DNA of 5,653 nt from Oscillospiraceae bacterium. Lineage in GTDB: Bacteria > Bacillota > Clostridia > Oscillospirales > Oscillospiraceae. The stretch spans positions 1 through 5,653 of the forward strand of contig JAEEUX010000170.1 of NCBI GenBank assembly GCA_016290695.1, read 5' to 3'. The position numbers were made by a program, and so were the translations under genes. Positions 1-4,828 of the stretch are shown here, one piece after another. Position 1 is the stretch's first letter. Every line of letters starts with the position of its first letter. The notes under the pieces were generated by a model. The model searched no databases. It was not told the DNA's origin and saw nothing but the letters and a program-made list of their open reading frames with translations.

Positions 1-671
1 CCTTTTTTCTTCTGCTTGGAATCTTTCTTTTCCAGCATGTTCACCGCCAAAAGCACGACGAAGGAGATTGCCATATTCACCATTACCCATTTGATGGCAA
101 GGGAATCGTCGTTCGTGCGCCAAAGCTGATAAACCGTCGTCGAAATGGTCGCCGTGCGGCCCGGGATATACCCGGCTATCATGCTCGTCGCGCCGTATTC
201 ACCGAGGGCGCGGGCGAAGGCAAGGACGGTTCCGGCAAGGATGCCCTGCCGGCAGCCGGGCATACGGATGCGCCAGAAAATATAGCTGTTTGAAAGCCCG
301 AGCGACTGCGCGGAATACGCAAGAGTCTCGTCAAAGGCTTCAAAAGCGCCGCGCGCCGTGCGGTACATAAGCGGGAAGATAACTACGACGGTGGCAAAAA
401 TCGCCGACCACCATGTCATCGTGAGCTTCAGGTCAAAAAGGCTCAGCATTAGCCGGCCGATGGGGCGTTTCGGCCCCAGCAGACGCAGCAGCAGATAGCC
501 CACGACGGTGGGCGGCAGGACGAGCGGTATAGTGAGGATAACGTCAAGGACACCCTTGACGAGCCGGGGCGCCTTCGCGATATAATAGGATGCGAAAATC
601 CCGACGAAGAAAACAATAACGGTACTCACTCCGGCAATGCGGAGCGAGTTCAGCAGGGGAAACCAATCCAA
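1..671 (-). CDS. modB: Molybdate ABC transporter permease ModB (3' end cut by window edge)
   Basis: Inner-membrane permease of the molybdate/tungstate importer; it receives the oxyanion from ModA and couples to the ATPase ModC. Read on the minus strand, the frame is open for 223 codons to the window edge with no stop; ModB proteins are usually about 220-230 residues, so little is missing. Hydrophobic segments lie near residues 13-33, 41-65, 87-105, 143-165 and 196-212. Family hallmarks are IPLVLPPTVVGYLLL (48-62), the EAA coupling loop starting at Glu111 and ending in RMPG (136-139), and FARALGEYGAT (152-162). The tail is Lys-rich. I chose a TTG start (669-671): an in-frame TGA lies eight codons upstream (693-695), no ATG or GTG lies between, and the resulting start MDWFPLLNSLRIAG fits the family. 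It lies downstream of modA on the same strand, separated by a hairpin array. A tungstate-specific role cannot be excluded. Confidence 0.93.
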   Translation of the reverse strand, partial: MDWFPLLNSLRIAGVSTVIVFFVGIFASYYIAKAPRLVKGVLDVILTIPLVLPPTVVGYLLLRLLGPKRPIGRLMLSLFDLKLTMTWWSAIFATVVVIFPLMYRTARGAFEAFDETLAYSAQSLGLSNSYIFWRIRMPGCRQGILAGTVLAFARALGEYGATSMIAGYIPGRTATISTTVYQLWRTNDDSLAIKWVMVNMAISFVVLLAVNMLEKKDSKQKKK

Positions 672-681
672 AGCGTCACAA

Positions 682-689
682 CCTTTTTT
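682..689 (-). promoter_or_regulatory. Shine-Dalgarno site for the modB TTG start
   Basis: On the minus strand the sequence AAAAAAGG lies 10 bases upstream of the TTG codon at 669-671. It is a modest ribosome-binding site, but it decides the start because the in-frame stop at 693-695 leaves TTG as the only usable initiation codon. The foot of a stable stem-loop (693-727) ends only three bases upstream of this site. Confidence 0.6.
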
Positions 690-692
690 GCT

Positions 693-727
693 TCACATGA
701 GACCCGCTTCGCTGGGCTCTCATGTGA
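693..727 (-). repeat. Stem-loop immediately upstream of the modB ribosome-binding site
   Basis: Arms 693-702 and 718-727 pair perfectly over 10 bp (arm TCACATGAGA). The stem continues with CCC (703-705) against GGG (714-716), leaving C717 bulged, and closes on the 8-base loop 706-713. No U-run follows in either direction, so it is not a typical terminator. It is the modB-proximal member of a row of four hairpins filling the modA-modB gap. It could protect mRNA, affect modB translation, or be part of a dispersed repeat; the pairing is certain and the role is inferred. Confidence 0.7.
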
Positions 728-732
728 GTTTT

Positions 733-789
733 CTCGCGCTAATCGCCTCGGTTCCCGCCTTGCGGCTTCACCTCGTTGGTCGGCGCGAG
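733..789 (-). repeat. Long imperfect stem-loop in the modA-modB gap
   Basis: CTCGCGC (733-739) pairs with GCGCGAG (783-789) over 7 bp, with possible G-U extension. The intervening 43 bases contain a small nested hairpin, CCGC (755-758) with GCGG (762-765) around a 3-base loop. The segment is GC-rich and contains no usable reading frame. It is less convincing alone than its neighbours but continues the hairpin row. Confidence 0.5.
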
Positions 790-797
790 GGGCATGT

Positions 798-828
798 ATT
801 TTTGCCGAGGCAAAGCCCCGTCAAAAAT
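798..828 (-). repeat. Stem-loop with A/T outer and GC inner stem
   Basis: ATTTTTG (798-804) pairs with CAAAAAT (822-828). Inside, CG (806-807) pairs with CG (819-820) and GGC (809-811) pairs with GCC (815-817) around the loop AAA (812-814), with single mismatches 805/821 and 808/818. The poly-A/poly-T outer arms resemble a bidirectional terminator in which the U-run forms the base of the stem. It follows the modA-proximal hairpin, so the two may act together to end or reduce transcription leaving modA. Confidence 0.55.
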
Positions 829-836
829 GTTTATAT

Positions 837-871
837 AGCAAAGGCGAGACATTTTCTGCCCCGCCTTTGCT
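837..871 (-). terminator. Hairpin just after modA: possible partial terminator or attenuator before modB
   Basis: AGCAAAGGCG (837-846) and CGCCTTTGCT (862-871) form a perfect 10-bp stem with a 15-base loop, starting 16 bases after the modA stop on the minus strand. The following minus-strand bases (TATATAAACATTTTTG) are AT-rich but not a clean U-tract, so termination would probably be incomplete. This would allow modA to be made in excess over modB, as is common for binding proteins. In the plus direction the stem is followed by a T-rich stretch (871-889), but no plus-strand gene precedes it. Confidence 0.55.
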
Positions 872-887
872 TTAGTTTATTAATTTT

Positions 888-1766
888 TTAGGCGATGGGG
901 GTAAATCCGACGGTCTGGAAAACTGCGTCGGCTTCATCTGTGCAGAGATAATCGAGGAAGGCTTTCGCGGCGTCGGGGTTTGCCGAGGGCTTCATGACGG
1001 CGGCGGGATAGATGACCTGACCGCACATCTCCTTAGTCGCGGTATCTACGACGGTGAGCCCGGCGGAGAATGCGTCGGTCTGGTAGATGATGCCGCAGTC
1101 CACAGCCGCTTCGCTGACCTGAGAGGTGACCTCCTTGACGTTTCCGCCGTAGCTGATGCAGCCGGCGGCGGCAAGCTCTTCCTCGCTCAGCTCAAAATAC
1201 GCGAGGATCTTCTGCGTATACTGGCCAACGGGGACGTCGGAATTGCCCATGGCGAGCTTGATGGTCCCCGCCTTGAGTCCGGCTACCATATCGTCATAGG
1301 AGGCGATGGAGGAGCCGTCGGGAACGGCGAGGGCGACCTTGTTTTCAAGGATGTTGAAGCGCGTTCCGGCAGCGACGAAATCGAGAGAATCGGTGTTGAC
1401 GGCAGGGTCGGCCTCGATGTCAAGCTGGTTCATCTGCTTCTGTCCGGCGGAGATGAATACGTCAACGTCAGCGCCTTCCTGTATTTGGGTTTTCAAGGTT
1501 CCGGAGGAATCGAAGTTGAACACGAGGGATACGTTCTTGTTCGCTTCCATGTACTTGTTGCCGAGCTCGGTAAGCGTCTCCTGCAGCGAGGCGGCGGCAA
1601 ATACGATAAGCTCAACCTTTTCCGCCTCAGGCGCAGCCTCGGGCGCGGCTTCGGCAGAGGAAGCGCCGGAATTATCCGCCGCGTTCTGCGCGGAGTTTCC
1701 GCAGGCGCAGAGGGAAAGAGCCAGTGCCAGCGCAAGGATAAGGGCAAGAATCTTTTTCGTTTTCAT
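888..1766 (-). CDS. modA: Molybdate ABC transporter substrate-binding lipoprotein ModA
   Basis: Extracytoplasmic binding protein (292 residues) that captures molybdate, and probably tungstate, for ModB. A lipoprotein signal (MKTKK, then an Ala/Leu-rich core) ends in Leu-Cys-Ala-Cys, with Cys22 the likely lipidated residue. A low-complexity Ala/Glu/Pro/Ser linker (about 25-50) joins it to a type-II periplasmic-binding fold. Oxyanion-site signatures are FAAASL (56-61, Ser60), FDSSGTL (85-91, Ser88), ADVDVFISAG (99-108), GNSDVPVGQY (174-183) and IIYQTDA (226-232, Tyr228); the fold ends with VGFTP (286-290). I place the start at the ATG at 1764-1766 because AAAAAGGAG lies 10 bases upstream and the signal peptide then begins normally. 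An in-frame ATG 16 codons earlier (1812-1814) has no ribosome site and would add a polar extension before the signal. It is the first gene of the modA-modB unit, behind a promoter at 1952-1980 and a long structured leader. Confidence 0.95.
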   Translation of the reverse strand: MKTKKILALILALALALSLCACGNSAQNAADNSGASSAEAAPEAAPEAEKVELIVFAAASLQETLTELGNKYMEANKNVSLVFNFDSSGTLKTQIQEGADVDVFISAGQKQMNQLDIEADPAVNTDSLDFVAAGTRFNILENKVALAVPDGSSIASYDDMVAGLKAGTIKLAMGNSDVPVGQYTQKILAYFELSEEELAAAGCISYGGNVKEVTSQVSEAAVDCGIIYQTDAFSAGLTVVDTATKEMCGQVIYPAAVMKPSANPDAAKAFLDYLCTDEADAVFQTVGFTPIA

Positions 1767-1945
1767 TTTTTGTTTTCTCCTTTTTGAGTATGCCAAAACT
1801 ATGCCGGATGACATTCTGCGGCATTAGGCTTGATTTTTGCGGAGAAAACCGTTATCATGTGCTTGTGGGAGACGCTGAAACGGCGTTCTCTGCATTTTGT
1901 GGAAGCAGTCGAGGTGCAAGCTCGGCTGCTTCCCTTTATTATTCC
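1767..1945 (-). promoter_or_regulatory. Long structured 5' leader of modA (three stem-loops)
   Basis: If transcription starts near 1945, modA has a leader of about 180 nt. On the minus strand it can form three stem-loops: 1901-1933 (8 bp plus 4 bp around one C-A mismatch, 7-base loop), 1869-1890 (GAG/CTC plus ACGC/GCGT with one bulged base) and 1801-1824 (ATGCCG/CGGCAT, 12-base loop). The last ends about 20 bases before the AAAAAGGAG ribosome site. Such a leader before a molybdate importer suggests RNA-level control. I could not match it by eye to the molybdenum-cofactor riboswitch, so no class is assigned. Short ATG-initiated frames in the leader lack ribosome sites. Together with the two promoters this accounts for the 306-base gap between modA and the next gene. 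Confidence 0.45.
1901..1933. repeat. 13-position stem-loop near the modA transcription start
   Basis: GGAAGCAG (1901-1908) pairs with CTGCTTCC (1926-1933), and CGAG (1910-1913) with CTCG (1921-1924), around the loop 1914-1920. Position 1909/1925 is a G-U pair in a plus-strand RNA but a C-A mismatch in the minus-strand modA leader. No proper U-run follows in either direction (CTTTATTATTCC on plus). It is the strongest structure in the leader and lies about 12 bases after the predicted start of the modA transcript. Confidence 0.6.
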
Positions 1946-1958
1946 TAACTAAGAATAA
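1939..1958. promoter_or_regulatory. Inverted repeat over the modA -10/start region: candidate operator
   Basis: TTATTC (1939-1944) and GAATAA (1953-1958) are perfect 6-base inverted arms separated by CTAACTAA. The repeat covers the predicted modA -10 box (1952-1957) and the start point, a position where a bound repressor would block transcription. It does not look like the published E. coli ModE box. The regulator is unknown, and arms of this length can occur by chance in AT-rich DNA. Confidence 0.35.
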
Positions 1959-1980
1959 ACTATTTGTTGTCCGTTGTCAA
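1952..1980 (-). promoter_or_regulatory. Promoter for modA(B)
   Basis: On the minus strand a perfect -35 box TTGACA (1975-1980) is followed after exactly 17 bases by the -10 box TATTCT (1952-1957, 4 of 6 consensus). This is a good housekeeping-sigma promoter, predicting a start near 1945. It is back-to-back with the promoter of the plus-strand gene, with 29 bases between the two -35 boxes. Confidence 0.75.
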
Positions 1981-2009
1981 GAATAATGTGCTGCAGCCTT
2001 AAATCCACA

Positions 2010-2038
2010 TTGACAATTTTATAGCATACAGATAGAAT
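2010..2038 (+). promoter_or_regulatory. Promoter for the fused membrane/spermidine-synthase-like gene
   Basis: A perfect -35 box TTGACA (2010-2015), a 17-base spacer and the -10 box TAGAAT (2033-2038, 5 of 6 consensus) predict a start near 2045 and a short leader of about 28 bases. The ribosome site GGGAG follows, 8 bases before the ATG at 2073. This is one of the best promoter matches in the window. Confidence 0.8.
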
Positions 2039-2072
2039 ATGAGTATATTTTGCCTGAACGGGAGAACTGAGC

Positions 2073-3683
2073 ATGGGAAACATACTTAAAAACAAGGTAT
2101 ACCTATATCTTACGGAGTTTTTCGCGGGCGTGTCCGTTATGGCGGTGGAGCTTGCCGCGAGCAGGCTCATGGCGCCCTATTTCAGCTCCTCCCAGATAGT
2201 CTACACCATCATCATCGGAACGGTCATGATAGCCATGGCGCTCGGCAACGTATACGGCGGGCGCAGCGCGGACAGGAACCCGGACCCCGCCGTGCTTTAC
2301 GGCAGGATGCTCATTGCGGGCGTGTGGATAGCGGCAATCCCGTTCCTCGGGCGCTATCTCATCGGCGCGGTATCGGGGCTTCTCGTCCTCACGGTAAACT
2401 CCAATTTCCTCATAATCGCGGCCTTTGTCAGCTGCATGCTGATTTTCGTCTTCCCTCTTTTTCTGCTCGGCACGGTGACGCCCTCGCTCGTGCGCTACAT
2501 CATGGAAAACGCTGAGCAGTCCGGCGAAATCGTGGGCCGTCTCGGAGCGTTCAACACGATAGGCAGCATCATCGGCACCTTTCTCCCCACCTTCGTCACC
2601 ATCCCCGCCGTCGGCACAGCCGTCACCTTCCTCATTTTCTCCGGCGTCATAATGATTATCGCGGCGGCGTACTTCATAAGCACCCGGCGCAGGCTGCGGC
2701 TCATGATAATCACGCTTGCGCTATTCATCGTTTTCACCGTTCTCGGCTCGCGCGCCTCCTTCGCGTTTTGGGACGATGGCATCGCCTACGAGGGCGAATC
2801 CGTATACAACTACTTGCAGATAACGGAGGACGACAGGCGCGTGGTGCTTTCCACGAACGTTCTCTTCGGCGTCCAGTCCGTAAAAATGAAGTCCGACGGG
2901 CTGACAGGCATGTACTACGATTACGCGCTCGCTGCGCCCGCAATGGCTGAGGAAGCAAAAGGCACGGGCGAAGAGCTCGATATCCTCATCCTCGGCAACG
3001 GCACCGGCACCTTCGCCACGCAGTGCGCCAAATACTTCCCCGGCTGCCGCATCGACGCCGTGGAGATAGACGGCAGGATAAGCGACCTTGCTTACGAATA
3101 TTTCGACATGTCGCCGGATATAAAGCTTTATGAGTACGACGGGCGCGCCTTTTTGCAGGCATCGAAGGAGGAATACGACCTTATCCTCATAGACGCCTAT
3201 CAGGACATAACCATTCCCTTCCAGATGAGCTCTGAGGAGTTTTTCACGCTCGTTAAGGAGCATCTGCGCGAGGACGGCATAATGGTAGTGAACATGAATA
3301 TGCACTCGGACGGCGAAGGCTCGATAAACGAATACCTCACGGACACGATAATGAGCGTTTTCCCGTATTCCTGCTCGGCGGACGTTCCGCTAAACTCCAA
3401 CCGCGAGCTCTTCGCCTCCGTTTCCGCAGAGCCTGCTGAGCTGCTCGGCGATTGGCTCGATAAAGCGGAGGATGGCGAGCTGAGCGCTCAGCTCGAGCGC
3501 GTTCACAGCGCGCTGAGCCCATGCTCGGCGAGCGGCGAAGGCCACATTCTCACGGACGACAAGGCCCCCGTCGAGCTATTGGGCATGAGCATGATAGACT
3601 CGCTCATCTCCGACGAGCTTGCGTATTACAAGGGCATATACGAGGAAGAGGGCATAAAGGGCCTGATGAAGATAATTGAATAA
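2073..3683 (+). CDS. Fused polytopic membrane / spermidine-synthase-like protein
   Basis: A 536-residue protein of the family often named fused MFS/spermidine synthase. The N-terminal half (about 11-226) is hydrophobic, with roughly seven membrane segments (near 11-35, 42-62, 78-103, 112-140, 158-176, 178-202, 207-226), and includes the family-typical start EFFAGVSVMAVELAASRLMAP. The C-terminal half is a cytosolic-type Rossmann methyltransferase/aminopropyltransferase domain: LILGNGTGT (305-313) at the nucleotide loop, VEID (330-333) for ribose contact, YDGRAFL (355-361), LIDAYQD (372-378) at the catalytic-aspartate position, and LTDDKAPVE (493-501). The classic SpeE loop GGGDGG is replaced by GNGTGT, so Thr311 takes the place of the substrate-contacting Asp; polyamine synthesis is therefore uncertain, and another alkyl- or aminopropyl-transfer role is possible. 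The ATG has GGGAG 8 bases upstream. It has its own promoter and terminator, so it is probably transcribed alone. Confidence 0.88.
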   Translation: MGNILKNKVYLYLTEFFAGVSVMAVELAASRLMAPYFSSSQIVYTIIIGTVMIAMALGNVYGGRSADRNPDPAVLYGRMLIAGVWIAAIPFLGRYLIGAVSGLLVLTVNSNFLIIAAFVSCMLIFVFPLFLLGTVTPSLVRYIMENAEQSGEIVGRLGAFNTIGSIIGTFLPTFVTIPAVGTAVTFLIFSGVIMIIAAAYFISTRRRLRLMIITLALFIVFTVLGSRASFAFWDDGIAYEGESVYNYLQITEDDRRVVLSTNVLFGVQSVKMKSDGLTGMYYDYALAAPAMAEEAKGTGEELDILILGNGTGTFATQCAKYFPGCRIDAVEIDGRISDLAYEYFDMSPDIKLYEYDGRAFLQASKEEYDLILIDAYQDITIPFQMSSEEFFTLVKEHLREDGIMVVNMNMHSDGEGSINEYLTDTIMSVFPYSCSADVPLNSNRELFASVSAEPAELLGDWLDKAEDGELSAQLERVHSALSPCSASGEGHILTDDKAPVELLGMSMIDSLISDELAYYKGIYEEEGIKGLMKIIE

Positions 3684-3695
3684 TGTATAAACTAA

Positions 3696-3736
3696 ACGCG
3701 GCGTGGTTATTGCACCACGCCGCGTAGTTGTTTTTT
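3696..3736 (+). terminator. Strong Rho-independent terminator, probably bidirectional
   Basis: CGCGGCGTGGT (3697-3707) and ACCACGCCGCG (3714-3724) form a perfect 11-bp GC-rich stem, extended by A3696-T3725, with a 6-base loop. TAGTTG and six Ts (3731-3736) follow on the plus strand. It starts 12 bases after the stop of the plus-strand gene and 14 bases beyond the stop of the converging minus-strand SDR gene. In the minus direction it is followed by TTTAGTTTATAC, a weaker U-tract, so it plausibly serves both genes. Confidence 0.9.
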
Positions 3737-3749
3737 GGGTTCGTATCGG

Positions 3750-4733
3750 TTATTTTCCTCCGAAGGGGGGCATTTCCAGCTTCTTGAAGAGGTTTTCGGA
3801 CTTGGACTTGACCTCTCCGAGGCTCCATGTGTCAGTATCGGCAAACATTGCGCTCTCTATCGCGGGAACGGCGTAACGGCCGATGAACTTGCCCATCGTC
3901 ATGAATACCTGGCCGGTAACGTCCTTCGCGTCGTCGCCGCAGAGCCAGACGATGAAGTCGGCAAAGGTCTCAGGGGCGGCGGTGCCGTCGTAGCTGATGG
4001 GGTTCGTGCCGGAAATGGTGGCGCGATCCTTTTCAAGCTGGTTGTGTATCTCCATATCGACGCTCGCGCGGGTCTTGGCAGCGGGGGCGAAGGTATTGGC
4101 GGTGATGCCGTACTCCTTGAGCTCAGCCGCGAGGCCGTAGGTCATGCCGACGACGCCTGCGTTCGCCGCGCAGTACTCGCACTGGCGAAGGTCGCCGCCT
4201 GCCCATGCGGGAGAAGCGCAGTTGACTATTCTGCCCCAGCCCTGGTCAATCATGTGCTGAACGGCGTTGCGGATAACGTAAAAATGGCCGGTGGGCTTAA
4301 CGGCGTTCACGCGATCCCACATCTTCTGCGGCATCTCCTGAACGGGCGAAAAGCCGAAAGCGGACGCGATGTTCACGACGATGTCGATGCGTCCGAACTT
4401 CTCGATAGCGGTGTCGGTGAGCTTCTTTGCGTCGTCAAAATTGGAAATGTCGCCGTAGCAGGGAACGGCCTCGCCGCCGGCCTCGATAATCTCCTTAGCC
4501 GTTCTCTCAGCGTCGCCGTAATACTTGGGGTACTCGGCCATAGCCCAGTCCTGCATTTCCTTAGTGAGCTTGGAAAACTGCTCCTGGTCAACGGGAATGG
4601 TCCCGTCCCACGGGCCGCGGTTATTGGTGACGACCTTGCAGCCCTCTGCGGCAAGCGCCTTAGCGATGGCACGGCCTATGCCCATGCCGGAACCGGTAAC
4701 GATGGCAACCTTGCCCTTTAAATAATCTCCCAT
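3750..4733 (-). CDS. Short-chain dehydrogenase/reductase with atypical active site
   Basis: A 327-residue SDR-fold protein, probably a cytosolic NAD(P)-dependent oxidoreductase; the substrate is unknown. Seen are the cofactor loop TGSGMGIG (13-20), the adenine-contact Asp in YGDIS (Asp95), NIAS (121-124) where NNAG is usual, the catalytic Ser in NCAS (Ser174), and Tyr187 thirteen residues later, the normal Ser-Tyr spacing. The YxxxK lysine is Asn (YCAAN, Asn191), while the tetrad Asn position in the preceding helix is Lys (VKPTG, Lys146), a reciprocal exchange. An insert near 41-72 and a tail (about 285-327) make it longer than FabG-type SDRs (about 245). The VVTNNRG and NTFAPAAKTR segments recall the dehydrogenase domain of MFE-2-like proteins, which suggests but does not prove an acyl-CoA-type substrate. 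I chose the ATG at 4731-4733, with AGGAGG 9 bases upstream, over an ATG 12 codons earlier. It is transcribed from its own promoter and converges on the terminator at 3696-3736. Confidence 0.87.
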   Translation of the reverse strand: MGDYLKGKVAIVTGSGMGIGRAIAKALAAEGCKVVTNNRGPWDGTIPVDQEQFSKLTKEMQDWAMAEYPKYYGDAERTAKEIIEAGGEAVPCYGDISNFDDAKKLTDTAIEKFGRIDIVVNIASAFGFSPVQEMPQKMWDRVNAVKPTGHFYVIRNAVQHMIDQGWGRIVNCASPAWAGGDLRQCEYCAANAGVVGMTYGLAAELKEYGITANTFAPAAKTRASVDMEIHNQLEKDRATISGTNPISYDGTAAPETFADFIVWLCGDDAKDVTGQVFMTMGKFIGRYAVPAIESAMFADTDTWSLGEVKSKSENLFKKLEMPPFGGK

Positions 4734-4773
4734 AATAAAAAGCCTCCTTTTTTTATTTTGTCTTAACAAAAAT

Positions 4774-4802
4774 AAGATAACACTCTTTACGCTTTAAGTC
4801 AA
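4774..4802 (-). promoter_or_regulatory. Promoter for the SDR gene
   Basis: On the minus strand TTGACT (4797-4802, 5 of 6 consensus) and TATCTT (4774-4779, 4 of 6) are separated by 17 bases, predicting a start near 4767 and a leader of about 34 bases. A short inverted repeat, TCTTA (4761-4765) with TAAGA (4773-4777), overlaps the -10/start region. I see no terminator hairpin between the upstream PLP-enzyme gene (stop at 4829) and this promoter, so read-through could also contribute. Confidence 0.65.
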
Positions 4803-4828
4803 TGAAGTGTTTACCAACGCAATAAATG

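Noticed and set aside
693..871. CRISPR array
   Set aside because: The repeated structures are inverted, differ from one another, and have no regular direct repeats or uniform spacers.
637..891. 84-codon open frame on the plus strand across the modA-modB gap
   Set aside because: It overlaps the modB start and runs through the four hairpins. The translation resembles no known family, and I saw no promoter or ribosome site for it.
1767..1814. Upstream in-frame ATG extending ModA by 16 residues
   Set aside because: The extension would place a polar, Lys/Arg-rich stretch before the lipoprotein signal and has no ribosome site, whereas the ATG at 1764-1766 has AAAAAGGAG at good spacing.
1306..1827. 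173-codon open frame on the plus strand opposite modA
   Set aside because: It is antisense to modA over most of its length, with low-complexity Ser/Ala composition reflecting the complementary codons and no ribosome site seen.
1831..1899. Short frame in the modA leader (ATG at 1894 on the minus strand, about 23 codons) as a regulatory leader peptide
   Set aside because: No ribosome site precedes it, its composition is not biased to a relevant amino acid, and frames of this length are expected by chance.
1767..1945. Definite call of a molybdenum-cofactor riboswitch
   Set aside because: The context fits, but I could not identify the conserved core by eye, so only a structured leader is reported.
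2721..3305. 194-codon open frame on the minus strand inside the fused spermidine-synthase-like gene
   Set aside because: It is fully antisense to a well-supported coding region, with no initiation signals and no recognisable motif.
3735..4721. 328-codon open frame on the plus strand opposite the SDR gene
   Set aside because: It is antisense to a clear SDR with family motifs, runs through the converging terminator region, and its translation is Gly/Ala/Val/Leu-rich without recognisable domains. It looks like a codon-bias shadow of a GC-rich gene.
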